A DNA stretch of 35,908 nt, from NCBI GenBank assembly GCA_021778115.1, contig JAJYCS010000018.1, forward strand, positions 1-35,908, given 5' to 3'. A program made the translations under genes and the position numbers. The DNA is from Deltaproteobacteria bacterium. Lineage in GTDB: Bacteria > Desulfobacterota > Desulfuromonadia > Geobacterales > Pseudopelobacteraceae. Position 1 is the stretch's first letter; every line of letters starts with the position of its first letter. The notes below the pieces were generated by a model. That model did no database searches, was not told where the DNA came from, and saw only the letters and a program-made list of their open reading frames with translations. Shown here one piece after another: positions 26,144-33,921 of the stretch.

Positions 26144-26383
26144 ATGGCAGCGGAAAAATTCGAGACCTCGCTGAAAAAGCTGGAAGAGGTTGTGCGGAGG
26201 CTGGAAAGTGGCACCCTGCCGCTGGATGACGCCATCAAGGCCTTTGAGGAGGGGGTGAAACAGGCCGCCTTCTGCGCCAAAAAATTGGACGAGGCCGAGC
26301 GCAAGGTGGAGATGCTGATCAAACAGCGCGATGGTTCTTTCAGGCGCGAACCGTTTGGCGCCGGTGACGAGGAAGACGATTAG
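26144..26383 (+). CDS. xseB: exodeoxyribonuclease VII small subunit
   Basis: A 79-residue helical protein that binds several-fold to XseA to form exonuclease VII, which degrades single-stranded DNA. The motif FETSLKKLEEVVRRLESGTLPLDDAIKAFEEGV is the whole family signature (quoted in parts: FETSLKKLEEVVRRLESG, then LPLDDAIKAFEEGV). ATG 26144 follows CAGGGGAG. xseA is not in the window; the order xseB-ispA-dxs is common in many bacteria. Confidence 0.93.
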   Translation: MAAEKFETSLKKLEEVVRRLESGTLPLDDAIKAFEEGVKQAAFCAKKLDEAERKVEMLIKQRDGSFRREPFGAGDEEDD

Positions 26384-26396
26384 GAAAGGGTACTGC

Positions 26397-27290
26397 ATGG
26401 ACCTTACGACATACTTACACGAACGGATCGCCCTGATTGATGCCGCCCTGGAGCGGTATCTGCCGGGGGAGGAGGAACGCCCCCAAAGCCTGCACAAGGC
26501 GATGCGGTACTCCCTGTTTGCCGGCGGCAAGCGGGTGAGACCGGTACTTATGCTGGCCGCCTGCGAGGCGGTTGGCGGGGACATTGACCAGGCACTGCCG
26601 GCGGCCTGCGCCATGGAGATGATCCATACCTATTCCCTGATCCACGACGATCTGCCGGCCATGGACGATGATGATTTCCGCCGTGGGCGCCCCACCAACC
26701 ACAAGGTGTTCGGTGAGGCGATCGCCATCCTGGCCGGTGACGGCCTGTTGACTGAGGCGTTCAAGCTGATGAGCGACCCTCGTTTTGCTGCCGGCAGTGA
26801 TCCGGCTGCCCGGATTGCCGTGATCAACGAGATCGCCACCTGCGCCGGTTCCTACGGCATGGTGGGGGGGCAGGTGGTGGATATGGAAAGTGAGGGCAAG
26901 CCGGAGATGGACCTGCCCACGGTGCAGTATATCCACACCCACAAGACCGGGGCGCTGATCAAGGCCTCGGTGGTGGCCGGGGCGCTCCTGGGCGGCGCCG
27001 ATGAACGGCAGCTGGCCGCTATCCGCCGCTATGGCGAGGCCGCAGGTCTGGCCTTCCAGATTGCCGACGACATCCTCGATATCGAAGGCACCACCGAAGA
27101 GATCGGCAAGGATGCAGGCTCCGACGAGGCCCGCGGTAAGGCCACCTATCCGGCGGTAATGGGGTTGGCGGCCGCCAAGGAGGAGGCGAAGGGGATGATG
27201 GACGAGGCGTTAAGCGCCCTGTCGCTCTTTGCCGACCGGGCCGAACCGTTGCGGGCCATTGCCCAGTATATTGTGGAACGGAAAAACTAG
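26397..27290 (+). CDS. ispA: short-chain polyprenyl (farnesyl/geranyl) diphosphate synthase
   Basis: Condenses dimethylallyl and isopentenyl diphosphates to C10-C15(-C20) prenyl diphosphates. The 297-residue protein has FAGGKRVRP, the first aspartate-rich motif LIHDDLPAMDDDDFRRGRPT, HTHKTGALI, and the second motif FQIADDILDI. Residues before the first motif are typical of type II bacterial farnesyl synthases. Product length is not certain from sequence. ATG 26397 has AGGAAAGGG upstream and lies 13 bases after xseB; dxs follows after 3 bases. Confidence 0.93.
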   Translation: MDLTTYLHERIALIDAALERYLPGEEERPQSLHKAMRYSLFAGGKRVRPVLMLAACEAVGGDIDQALPAACAMEMIHTYSLIHDDLPAMDDDDFRRGRPTNHKVFGEAIAILAGDGLLTEAFKLMSDPRFAAGSDPAARIAVINEIATCAGSYGMVGGQVVDMESEGKPEMDLPTVQYIHTHKTGALIKASVVAGALLGGADERQLAAIRRYGEAAGLAFQIADDILDIEGTTEEIGKDAGSDEARGKATYPAVMGLAAAKEEAKGMMDEALSALSLFADRAEPLRAIAQYIVERKN

Positions 27291-27293
27291 CCC

Positions 27294-29177
27294 ATGCCAT
27301 TTTTGGACCAAATCAACGACCCCAAGGATCTCCGGCAACTACCCGCCCAGGCCATGCCGGCGGTGGCAGCGGAGCTGCGGCAGCTGATCATCGAGACCTG
27401 CGCCAAAAACGGCGGCCACCTGGCCCCCAGTCTCGGCGTGGTGGAGTTGACCATCGCCCTGCACCGCGTCTTTCAATCCCCTGAGGATAAGCTGATCTGG
27501 GATGTGGGCCATCAGGCCTATGCCCACAAGATCCTCTGCGGCCGTCGCGACAGTTTTCACACGCTGCGCACGTTGCACGGCATCAGCGGTTTTCCCAAAC
27601 GTTGCGAATCGATCCACGACGTCTGGGAGGTGGGTCACTCCTCAACCTCACTCTCCGCCGCCACCGGGTATGCCGTGGCGCGGGATCTGGACGGCCGCCG
27701 CAACAAGGTGGTGGCAGTAATCGGCGATGGCTCCATGACCGGCGGCATCGCCTATGAGGCGCTGAACCACGCCGGTGACCTGAACCGGGACCTGGTGGTG
27801 GTGCTGAACGACAATGAGATGTCGATTGCCGAGAATGTTGGCGCCCTGTCCGGCTTCCTGTCCCGTACCTCGTCGAGCGAGTTCGTCCATAAGATCAAGC
27901 GGGAGATGGAGCTGTTCCTCAAGAACGCCAAGGAGGGGATGGGGCATAGCGTCCTCAGGATGGCCCGTAGGGCCGAGGAGTCGTTCAAGGGGCTGTTCAC
28001 CCCGGCCATGCTGTTTCAGGCCTTCGGTTTCGAGTATATCGGCCCGATTGACGGACACAATCTGCCCCTATTAATCGAGACCCTGGAACGGGTAAAAAAA
28101 CTGGACGACGCCGTGCTGGTGCATGTGCTCACCACCAAGGGGAAAGGGTACAAGCCTGCCGAGGATAACCCGGCCCTGTTTCACGGCGTGGGGCCGTTCG
28201 ATATCACCACCGGCAAGGTGCTGAAAGGGAAGGGTGGGGCCGCATCCTATACCGCCATCTTTGGTGCCACCATCTGCCGGCTGGCTGAGGACGATGAGCG
28301 GGTGGTGGCCATCACCGCCGCCATGCCTGACGGCACCGGCCTGGCCGGCTTTGCCAAACAGTATCCGGAGCGTTTCTTCGACGTCGGTATTGCCGAACAG
28401 CACGGCGTGACCTTTGCCGCCGGCCTTGCCGCCGATGGCAAAAAGCCGGTCTTCGCCGTCTATTCCACCTTTCTGCAGCGAGCCTACGACCAGGTGATGC
28501 ATGATGTCTGTCTGCAGAACCTGCCGGTGGTTTTCGCCCTCGATCGGGCCGGTGTGGTGGGCAGTGATGGCCCGACCCACCACGGGGTATTCGATCTCTC
28601 GTACCTGCGGCATCTGCCCAACATGACCCTGATGGCACCCAAGGATGAAAATGAGTTGCAGCACATGCTGGCGACCGCCGTGGCCCACGACGGCCCGGTG
28701 GCGGTGCGGTATCCCCGGGGCAACGGCTACGGTGTGCCGCTTGATCAGGAGCTAAAGGCGTTGCCGATCGGCAAGGCCGAGCTGCTGCGGGATGGAAACG
28801 GTGGCGTGGTGATCGCCCTGGGCACCATGGTGATGCCTGCCTGCGAGGCAGCCCAACTGTTGGCCGATGAGGGGATCAGTCTGGCGGTGGTCAACGCCCG
28901 TTTTGTCAAGCCGCTGGATCGGGAGTTGATCCTCTCTCTGGTGCAACGGTTTGGGCGCCTGGTGACGGTTGAAGAGAGTGCCCTGCAGGGCGGTTTTGGC
29001 ACGGCGGTGCTGGAACTGTTGGAGGAAGAGGGGATCAACGGCGTGCCGGTGCTGCGGTTGGGGTATGGCGATCAGTACATCGAACAGGGGGAACAATCCG
29101 AGCTGCGGGCGCTGTGCGGACTCGATCGTGACGGTATCGCCGCCTCGCTGCGGGATTTCTTTGCCAGCGGCGCGTGA
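27294..29177 (+). CDS. dxs: 1-deoxy-D-xylulose-5-phosphate synthase
   Basis: First enzyme of the MEP isoprenoid pathway; makes DXP from pyruvate and glyceraldehyde-3-phosphate with thiamine diphosphate. The 627-residue length is typical. It has [30 protein letters not shown], the ThDP motif [18 protein letters not shown] with the metal-binding LNDNEMSI, the catalytic glutamate region [16 protein letters not shown], and [18 protein letters not shown] 27294 is three bases after ispA. The stop overlaps the J-domain gene by four bases (GTGA). Confidence 0.96.
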   Translation: MPFLDQINDPKDLRQLPAQAMPAVAAELRQLIIETCAKNGGHLAPSLGVVELTIALHRVFQSPEDKLIWDVGHQAYAHKILCGRRDSFHTLRTLHGISGFPKRCESIHDVWEVGHSSTSLSAATGYAVARDLDGRRNKVVAVIGDGSMTGGIAYEALNHAGDLNRDLVVVLNDNEMSIAENVGALSGFLSRTSSSEFVHKIKREMELFLKNAKEGMGHSVLRMARRAEESFKGLFTPAMLFQAFGFEYIGPIDGHNLPLLIETLERVKKLDDAVLVHVLTTKGKGYKPAEDNPALFHGVGPFDITTGKVLKGKGGAASYTAIFGATICRLAEDDERVVAITAAMPDGTGLAGFAKQYPERFFDVGIAEQHGVTFAAGLAADGKKPVFAVYSTFLQRAYDQVMHDVCLQNLPVVFALDRAGVVGSDGPTHHGVFDLSYLRHLPNMTLMAPKDENELQHMLATAVAHDGPVAVRYPRGNGYGVPLDQELKALPIGKAELLRDGNGGVVIALGTMVMPACEAAQLLADEGISLAVVNARFVKPLDRELILSLVQRFGRLVTVEESALQGGFGTAVLELLEEEGINGVPVLRLGYGDQYIEQGEQSELRALCGLDRDGIAASLRDFFASGA

Positions 29178-29491
29178 CGCACATCATGACCTATGACGAG
29201 TTGAAGGCGGCGCTGCACCTGTTTGGTCTCCACGAGAACGACCTGCTCACCATCCGCCGTATCAAGGAACGTCATCGGAGTTTGCTGAAACAGCACCATC
29301 CCGATCATGGGGCCAATGACCCGGAAATGATCCGACTCCTGAACGCCGCACATCGGTTGCTGATGGAGTATCTGCAGACCTATCGTTTTTCCTTCAGTGA
29401 AGAGGAGTTTTATCGCCAGAACCCGGAGGAACACCTTCGGCGTCAGTTCCAGTGGGATCCGGCCTGGTCGGCGCGGCTGGAAGAAAAATAA
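29174..29491 (+). CDS. small J-domain protein
   Basis: A 105-residue protein. The J-domain core has helix [20 protein letters not shown] with the essential HPD tripeptide, then [19 protein letters not shown] (helix III). Such proteins stimulate the ATPase of DnaK-type chaperones and bring particular clients. There is no Gly/Phe or zinc domain; the C-terminal tail ([21 protein letters not shown]) is a separate acidic/aromatic stretch. The GTG at 29174 forms a GTGA overlap with dxs; ATG 29186 is the alternative start and neither has a good ribosome site. The client is unknown. Confidence 0.8.
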   Translation: MTHIMTYDELKAALHLFGLHENDLLTIRRIKERHRSLLKQHHPDHGANDPEMIRLLNAAHRLLMEYLQTYRFSFSEEEFYRQNPEEHLRRQFQWDPAWSARLEEK

Positions 29492-29502
29492 GGCGCTCTT
29501 TC

Positions 29503-29532
29503 TTGCCTTTAGGACGAAGGATGTGCTATACA
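29503..29532 (+). promoter_or_regulatory. promoter of tRNA-Pro
   Basis: TTGCCT (29503-29508), an 18-base spacer and an extended -10, TGCTATACA, with TATACA at 29527-29532. The start would fall about 7 bases before the mature tRNA. AGGACG (29511-29516) and CGTCCT (29536-29541) can also pair before a run of T, so the same stretch may end transcription from dxs. Confidence 0.55.
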
Positions 29533-29545
29533 GAACGTCCTTTTT

Positions 29546-29622
29546 CGGAGCGTAGCGCAGCCTGGTAGCGCACCTGCCTTGGGAGCAGGGGGTCGAACGT
29601 TCGAATCGTTTCGCTCCGACCA
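29546..29622 (+). tRNA. tRNA-Pro, anticodon TGG
   Basis: A complete cloverleaf of 77 bases including the encoded CCA. The acceptor stem CGGAGCG (29546-29552) pairs with CGCTCCG (29612-29618); the D-arm has GCGCAGCCTGGTAGCGC; the anticodon stem CCTGC/GCAGG holds the loop CTTGGGA with anticodon TGG; the T-arm GAACG/CGTTT (one G-U pair) carries TTCGAAT. Its 3' part, from base 31 onward, is the left copy of the integration repeat, so everything from 29576 on was probably supplied by the integrated element. The reconstituted tRNA looks fully functional. Confidence 0.97.
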
Positions 29623-29632
29623 ATAAAAACAA
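29576..29632 (+). repeat. left attachment site (57-bp direct repeat, inside tRNA-Pro)
   Basis: Begins GCCTTGGGAGCAGGGGG in the anticodon arm and ends ATAAAAACAA ten bases past the tRNA CCA. It is identical over 57 bases to 34014-34070. After the identity the two sites differ by one base and then share GGCTTA of the following hairpins. Confidence 0.92.
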
Positions 29633-29659
29633 CGGCTTATCGATTTAATCGGTAAGCCG
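29633..29659 (+). terminator. Rho-independent terminator of tRNA-Pro, supplied by the element
   Basis: CGGCTTATCGAT pairs with ATCGGTAAGCCG (one T-G pair) around a 3-base loop, followed by TTTTGTTTTG. It lies directly after the left attachment repeat, on the element side. The right repeat is followed by a different hairpin with the same outer bases. Confidence 0.85.
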
Positions 29660-29680
29660 TTTTGTTTTGGGATGTGCTAT

Positions 29681-29702
29681 TGTTGCCGTTTTGTTGCCGT
29701 TT
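29681..29702 (+). repeat. tandem 11-bp repeats near the left end, candidate integrase arm sites
   Basis: Two adjoining copies of TGTTGCCGTTT (29681-29691, 29692-29702). The same tandem pair occurs at 33853-33874 upstream of the integrase, and a single copy at 34118-34128. Two copies of TACCTCAA (29720-29727, 29742-29749) lie just inside, and a third copy at 33840-33847. Tyrosine integrases with an N-terminal arm-binding domain need such repeats beside the core site. Confidence 0.65.
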
Positions 29703-29723
29703 TGATTTTTAGTGACAACTACC

Positions 29724-30536
29724 TCAAATAGGTAAGTAAACTACCTCAATTCTATCGCGATGATCTTCTAGCCATGCCTCCGTCGTATTATTTATGTGGA
29801 GGCAGGCTATTTTCTTCACGAGCAAAAATACCTTCTTATCCAGTTCAGAAGTAAGTCTACAAAGGAATTCTCTAAACATTTTTGGTGTAATCTCCTCCTG
29901 GTGAATCGCAAAACGAATCTGACCTTGCCTGGAAATCGATGCCAGCATTGGATAGTATTGCGTAGATGGAGCCCAATACTGGTCTTCCTGGCGGTGGCTT
30001 GCCATCTGTTCTACATACCAGTGCAGTTCTCCATTTTCAGCTTCTACTCTTTTCAATAACCTTTTGTACTCAGTATTGAGCCATTTTGGGATAATCGGCG
30101 CATTGATATTGCTTATATCTATCGGTTTCTGTGGGATCATCACCCAATGCGACAACAATCCTCCAATAGTTCGGATTGATACCTGGATTTTTAAGTGCTG
30201 TTTCACTACCTGCTGCAATCGGCATCTTGTCCAGAGCTCTCCTGATATACCGATATCTGTTGGTTTATCGAGCATAAGCCTGAAAATCTTGGTAGCCTGT
30301 GTATCACCTATTTTTTTGTGTTGTCCGCATCTGCGCCCGCGTTTCTTACTCGTAAGCGTTTCAGCCCCATCCTTAAGATACCGTTGCCATACCACACTGG
30401 CATGTCGTTCGCTGACGCCTACAGTGCTGGCAACCTCCCTGTTTGTTTTCCCGGCCTGGCGTAGCTTGACAATCTGAACACGTAAATACTGCTGGATCTC
30501 AGGGGATAGGGAACGAGTGTCGTTATTCGTCGTCAT
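29724..30536 (-). CDS. IS630-family transposase-like protein lacking the DDE triad
   Basis: A 270-residue open frame aligning along its whole length with the intact IS630 transposase at 34863-35897. The N-terminal helix-turn-helix part (about residues 15-60, KLRQAGKTNREVASTVGVSE) and the second HTH region (IRTIGGLLSHWVMIPQKP) are kept. The catalytic part is altered: WGDET of the intact protein is WYVEQ here (first Asp is V175), LILDN is LLVKK (second Asp is K241), and the protein stops at YLPI, just before the segment with the catalytic Glu. About a dozen residues around the first motif are also missing. No frameshift or internal stop is present. It is either a decaying transposase or a DNA-binding protein recruited by the element. 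No Shine-Dalgarno sequence is evident at ATG 30536. Confidence 0.75.
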   Translation of the reverse strand: MTTNNDTRSLSPEIQQYLRVQIVKLRQAGKTNREVASTVGVSERHASVVWQRYLKDGAETLTSKKRGRRCGQHKKIGDTQATKIFRLMLDKPTDIGISGELWTRCRLQQVVKQHLKIQVSIRTIGGLLSHWVMIPQKPIDISNINAPIIPKWLNTEYKRLLKRVEAENGELHWYVEQMASHRQEDQYWAPSTQYYPMLASISRQGQIRFAIHQEEITPKMFREFLCRLTSELDKKVFLLVKKIACLHINNTTEAWLEDHRDRIEVVYLPI

Positions 30537-30791
30537 GGCTCAAGCATACATCGATTAATGTCAGTTTGATATGTTTTGTTGCGCCATATTGTATTTTTAT
30601 TGTTCAATACTATTAAATTGTTATGTGGATATTCAGCCTTTGACAACCAACTTCAGTCACACTTTCAATTCCATCATTCTGCACATCGGTCTTCTTTCTT
30701 CTGAAAGCACAACGTTTGAGGATATCACCACGGTTATGAGCAAACAGGTACTCGCGGTATATGCTGGGCATCACTTGTAGATATTGTGTCA
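30537..30791. other. AT-rich gap without a recognisable gene
   Basis: Upstream region of the transposase-like gene (minus) and of the Cys-motif gene (plus). A 66-codon minus-strand frame (30613-30813) is open but overlaps the start of the plus-strand gene and resembles nothing I know. I see no clear promoter. Confidence 0.4.
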
Positions 30792-30995
30792 ATGCCAGCA
30801 CCACAGTGCACAAAATGTTTGTGGTTTAAGGTGGATCACACCTGTCCAGCATTTCCATGTGGTGTGCCTGATGAAATTTTCTTGGGTAGTTTTGATCATC
30901 GACACCCATATCCCGGTGACAACGGATACAGGTTTCAGAGAAAGCAAGGAGGAGACAAAAATGAAACTAGCACAAGCTTTGATAGCACGGGCTGA
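30792..30995 (+). CDS. small Cys-motif protein of unknown function
   Basis: A 67-residue protein with CTKCLWF, a third cysteine in HTCPAFPCGVPDEI, then DHRHPYPGDNGYRF. The pattern CxxC ... CxAFPxGxPxxI ... HxxPYPGDxGxxF recurs in small uncharacterised bacterial and phage proteins, from memory, and the cysteines and histidines suggest a zinc site. ATG 30792 is taken; the ribosome site is weak. Its end overlaps the start of the DIP1984-family gene by 35 bases in another frame, and that gene's Shine-Dalgarno lies inside it, so the two are coupled. Confidence 0.62.
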   Translation: MPAPQCTKCLWFKVDHTCPAFPCGVPDEIFLGSFDHRHPYPGDNGYRFQRKQGGDKNETSTSFDSTG

Positions 30996-31419
30996 TTGTC
31001 AACAACGGATCAGCCAACTTAAAGAACGTTTGATTGCTTCAGCAAAGGTGCAGGAAGGTGATAATCCGCCCGAGCCACCCGAGTCGTTGCTCGCTGAAGT
31101 AGATCGGTTGACGGAAGCACTTGAGGACCTGATCCGCAGGATTAATCGTACTAACTCTCAGACCATTTTCAGTGGCGATTTGACTCTGTCTGATGCCTTA
31201 GCAACGCGGGATATCCTGCAGATGCGACAAAACATCAACCGTCATGTGGCGCGTGCAGGCATTGTCGAGCAGAACCGATATAGCCGCTCTGAAATCAGGT
31301 TTGTCAGCACGGTCGATGTAAAAGAGTTGCTGAAGCAGGCGGATGAAATCAGTAAGCGGCACCGTGAGCTGGATGCTGATATTCAAGAGGCCAATTGGAC
31401 AACGGATCTGCTGGATTAA
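30961..31419 (+). CDS. DIP1984-family protein, septicolysin-like annotation, function unknown
   Basis: A 152-residue, highly charged helical protein that matches the DIP1984 family by its landmarks: MKLAQALIARADCQQRI at the start, VQEGDNPPEPPESLLAEVDRL, the highly conserved IRRINRTNS near residue 60, NRYSRSEIRFVSTVDV, and the end IQEANWTTDLL. Coiled-coil tendency is evident in both halves. Members are scattered among bacteria and often sit in accessory regions. The family function is not established; I do not infer one. ATG 30961 is preceded by a strong AAGGAGGAG, which settles the start against longer in-frame options. Confidence 0.85.
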   Translation: MKLAQALIARADCQQRISQLKERLIASAKVQEGDNPPEPPESLLAEVDRLTEALEDLIRRINRTNSQTIFSGDLTLSDALATRDILQMRQNINRHVARAGIVEQNRYSRSEIRFVSTVDVKELLKQADEISKRHRELDADIQEANWTTDLLD

Positions 31420-31681
31420 CTTTTAGCTGGTAGCCGATATAAAACAGGGGCGGGCACAAAACCTCAACGTCTGATGCGCCTATAATCCGAAATGGATGAA
31501 GATCATCGACGTCTCTCGACATGATTCATGTCTCCAGATGCTTGGGCAGGCATCCCTACTAGAGGGACAAATTAGGCCCTGCATTGTTACATGAGTACTG
31601 TTATGCGGCATTGTCACTACCGTGTGCTGATCTGTTCAATCGGTGAGGGTTGGGATCGGGGAGCTAAAGAAAGGAATAATG
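31420..31681. other. gap without a recognisable gene
   Basis: 262 bases between the DIP1984-family gene and the secreted-protein gene. Short inverted bases (GGGAC...GGCCC area near 31562-31582) are seen, but no convincing terminator, promoter or frame. Confidence 0.4.
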
Positions 31682-32008
31682 ATGAAAAAAACCATATTGA
31701 TTTTAAGCGCATTAGCGGCCTTCACTGTGCCAATGGCAGCAACAGCTGAAGACTGGTATGTGGTCAGTAACTCTGATAACAAGTGTGCAAAAGATGCCGG
31801 ACCAGCAAAATTCATCAAAATTATGCAGGATTTAAAGCAACCTTACCGAGCTGACGACACCGTAAGAAATGGGAAAATTGTCAAGACAGTTGTGATCGAC
31901 AGCGAGGCTGGTATTGCGATTACTTACTACCGTGGGCGGCAAGAATGTCTTCTCGCACAGCAGCAAAGACAGGCACAGCAAAATAGAGAGCTCGACAAAT
32001 ATCGCTAG
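31682..32008 (+). CDS. small exported protein of unknown function
   Basis: A 108-residue protein with a clear signal peptide (MKKTILILSALAAFTVPMAATA, about 22 residues, quoted as MKKTILILSALAAFTVPMAA plus TA; cleavage before EDWYVV). The mature part has two cysteines (in NKCAKD and QECLLA) that may form a disulfide, and a glutamine-rich charged end (QQQRQAQQNRELDKYR). AAAGAAAGG precedes ATG 31682; ATG 31679 is one codon earlier. I do not recognise the family, although short proteins of this type with one disulfide are common in betaproteobacteria and geobacters. Confidence 0.7.
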   Translation: MKKTILILSALAAFTVPMAATAEDWYVVSNSDNKCAKDAGPAKFIKIMQDLKQPYRADDTVRNGKIVKTVVIDSEAGIAITYYRGRQECLLAQQQRQAQQNRELDKYR

Positions 32009-32058
32009 TTTGCCTTCAATCTAACATGGGGAGACTCGTTAAGTCTCTTGGTTGCTGC

Positions 32059-32352
32059 TCAGAACGCTGTCTGTACGTCCGGGCGTGAGTTTTCCGGCAG
32101 CATCAGGGAACGACGCTTGATAAAGTCACCCTTTACCAGTGGGCGATCCGGCATCTTACCGGCTGCCTGATCAGCCTTGATCTGCTCCAGGGCAGACTCA
32201 TAGCGATTGCTGGCATGGCGCAGGAAGATGATCCCCAGCACCGGCATGCAGTATTCGCTGGAGGTCAGTTTTGAGTTGGCACGAAGCTGATCGGCTGCTT
32301 CCCAAAGCTGGGATTCGATCTGTTCGATGGAGTGCATGGCATTAACGGACAT
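32059..32352 (-). pseudogene. 5' remnant of a type I restriction-modification methylase gene (hsdM)
   Basis: Ninety-seven residues matching the N-terminal helical domain of HsdM: IEQIESQLWEAADQLRAN, SEYCMPVLGIIFLRHASNRY and the RSLMLPENSRPDV stretch. After that it leaves the family (QTAF, stop), so the whole N6-adenine methyltransferase domain with its NPPF motif, and hsdS/hsdR, are gone. ATG 32352 has GGAG upstream; longer in-frame starts at 32427 are less likely. It indicates that the element or a forerunner once carried a type I system. A short stable product cannot be excluded. Confidence 0.8.
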
Positions 32353-32446
32353 GTAGTAGGTACTCCGGAGAAAAGAGCTGACGCTCATTGAAGTTTGATC
32401 TGCACGGTTATACCACCGCATCACCATCGCTTCAATGAGTTCAATG

Positions 32447-32475
32447 CAAAACGGGCACCTGTTGCCAGATGCCCG
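32447..32475 (-). terminator. terminator of the integrase gene
   Basis: On the minus strand CGGGCA (32475-32470) and TGCCCG (32457-32452) form a stem followed by TTTTG, 40 bases after the integrase stop. Confidence 0.6.
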
Positions 32476-32514
32476 CTCGTGTTGCCGAATTGTAATGTGT
32501 AGTGCCTCAGTTGA

Positions 32515-33831
32515 TTATCCTTCAATGAGCGAGAGCAGCTTTTGCTCCCACTTTTCAAGTGCAGCCTGTTTCTCTTTATCGTAGCGGTATTGGTTGTACA
32601 CCTTGATGACACCGCGTTTGATGTGATTTAACACTGCGTCGATCACTTCATCCATCTCACCGGCTTGTGCCATAAAGGTTGCAGCGGTACGCCTCAGATC
32701 ATGGGGGGTGAAATGGGTTATTCCCAGCTTGTTCTTTTCCTGTAGGCTCCGTGGATCTTCTTTACAGGCCGTTACATCACACTTGTCACAGTTGAGCGTG
32801 CACCCAGAAGGGCAGTTGTTGATAATTGCCCGTGACAGGGCATGGCGGTGAATTGATTTTTCCTTGTCCTTGTGGCGGCACGGGAAGATGTAGGTCTTAG
32901 TTTTGATTTTGCCAGTATCCGGATCAGTATAGTGAGTACCGTCAATCAGCTCGAGTGCAATATCGGTGAGATATACCCTGTGCGACTTGCCGTTCTTGGC
33001 TCGTTCGCTGGGAATTGTCCACCAGCGTCCATCCAGCTCATTGACATGCATCCCTACGACTTCACTTGGGCGCTGGCCGGTTACCAGGATCAGCTTCAGT
33101 GCACGGCAGACATCTACCGTCATATTGGCCTTGTTGATGGTGCTTAGCAGTGTTTTTAGCTCTGCCTCGGAGAGGACACGTTCCCGCTCAACTTTGGGAG
33201 AAGGGAGTTTTATGCCGACAGCAGGGGAGTGAAGAAGGATATCCTTCTCAACAGCATAGTTAAGCATCCTGCGTACGATCTTGAAGGTGTTGTTGGCCAT
33301 CGCTGGTGCGCCACGGTCAACGATATCCTCCAGAAGCAGATTAATGTCCCGCTTGGTAATGCTGGCGGCCTTGCGTTTACCCCACTTGGGAAGTACATTC
33401 CGATTGAGGATGCGCTCGTCTTCCTGCCAGGATCGTTTGAACTTTTGGGCATGACGCTTCAGGTATTCTTCGACCAATTCTTCAACGGTGTGGGCATCAC
33501 GCTCTTCTTCGCGTTGCTGCCGTTTTTCTTGCTTCACCTGGACAGGATCTACACCTTCTGCCCGGCCAGCTTTTAAGGCTTTCACCTTGGCCCGTTCCAG
33601 CTCATACTCGTCATGTGCTATCTTAAACGAAATGCCATCGGGGTGGTTCTCGTCTTTGTAGGTGCCGAGATTCAGGAAACGACGTTGCCCATCTACGCGA
33701 TAGAGGTAGAAGAAAACTTTGCGTCCAGACGGTAATACTCTGACTCCAAAGCCGCCTTTTTCTCGCTTTGTATATTCCTTCTCAGTGGGCTTCAATTTCC
33801 TGACTATCATGTCATTGAGTGTATCGGCCAT
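32515..33831 (-). CDS. int: tyrosine recombinase (P4-type integrase) with a Cys-rich insertion
   Basis: A 438-residue site-specific recombinase that inserts and excises the element at tRNA-Pro. Residues 1-95 form the arm-binding DUF4102 domain (LKPTEKEYTKREKGGFGVRV). About 112-205 is the core-binding SAM-like domain. The catalytic residues are R254 (TGQRPSEV), H377 and R380 (HDLRRTAAT), H403 (LNHIKRG) and Y412 (VYNQY), so it appears active. Between R254 and H377 lies an unusual insert with C340, C344, C348, C351 and C356, spaced like a small zinc or iron-sulfur knuckle. AAGGGGAT precedes ATG 33831. Candidate arm sites and an inverted repeat lie in its promoter region, so it probably regulates itself. 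Confidence 0.93.
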   Translation of the reverse strand: MADTLNDMIVRKLKPTEKEYTKREKGGFGVRVLPSGRKVFFYLYRVDGQRRFLNLGTYKDENHPDGISFKIAHDEYELERAKVKALKAGRAEGVDPVQVKQEKRQQREEERDAHTVEELVEEYLKRHAQKFKRSWQEDERILNRNVLPKWGKRKAASITKRDINLLLEDIVDRGAPAMANNTFKIVRRMLNYAVEKDILLHSPAVGIKLPSPKVERERVLSEAELKTLLSTINKANMTVDVCRALKLILVTGQRPSEVVGMHVNELDGRWWTIPSERAKNGKSHRVYLTDIALELIDGTHYTDPDTGKIKTKTYIFPCRHKDKEKSIHRHALSRAIINNCPSGCTLNCDKCDVTACKEDPRSLQEKNKLGITHFTPHDLRRTAATFMAQAGEMDEVIDAVLNHIKRGVIKVYNQYRYDKEKQAALEKWEQKLLSLIEG

Positions 33832-33852
33832 TATCCCCTTACCTCAATTTTT

Positions 33853-33874
33853 TGTTGCCGTTTTGTTGCCGTTT
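33853..33874 (+). repeat. tandem 11-bp repeats upstream of the integrase, candidate arm sites
   Basis: Two adjoining copies of TGTTGCCGTTT (33853-33863, 33864-33874) within 45 bases of the integrase start. A TACCTCAA copy (33840-33847) lies between them and the gene. The arrangement matches 29681-29749. Confidence 0.65.
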
Positions 33875-33903
33875 TTGTGTGAGAAACAGCAATACAAATT
33901 GAG

Positions 33904-33921
33904 ACAGCATGACAATGCTGT
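33904..33921. promoter_or_regulatory. inverted repeat in the integrase upstream region
   Basis: ACAGCAT (33904-33910) and ATGCTGT (33915-33921) are perfect arms around GACA. It lies about 75 bases upstream of the integrase start, where an operator or accessory factor site would be expected. A hairpin without function is possible. Confidence 0.4.

Noticed and set aside
30613-30813. 66-codon minus-strand frame in the element
   Set aside because: No family resemblance or ribosome site, and it overlaps the start of the Cys-motif gene.
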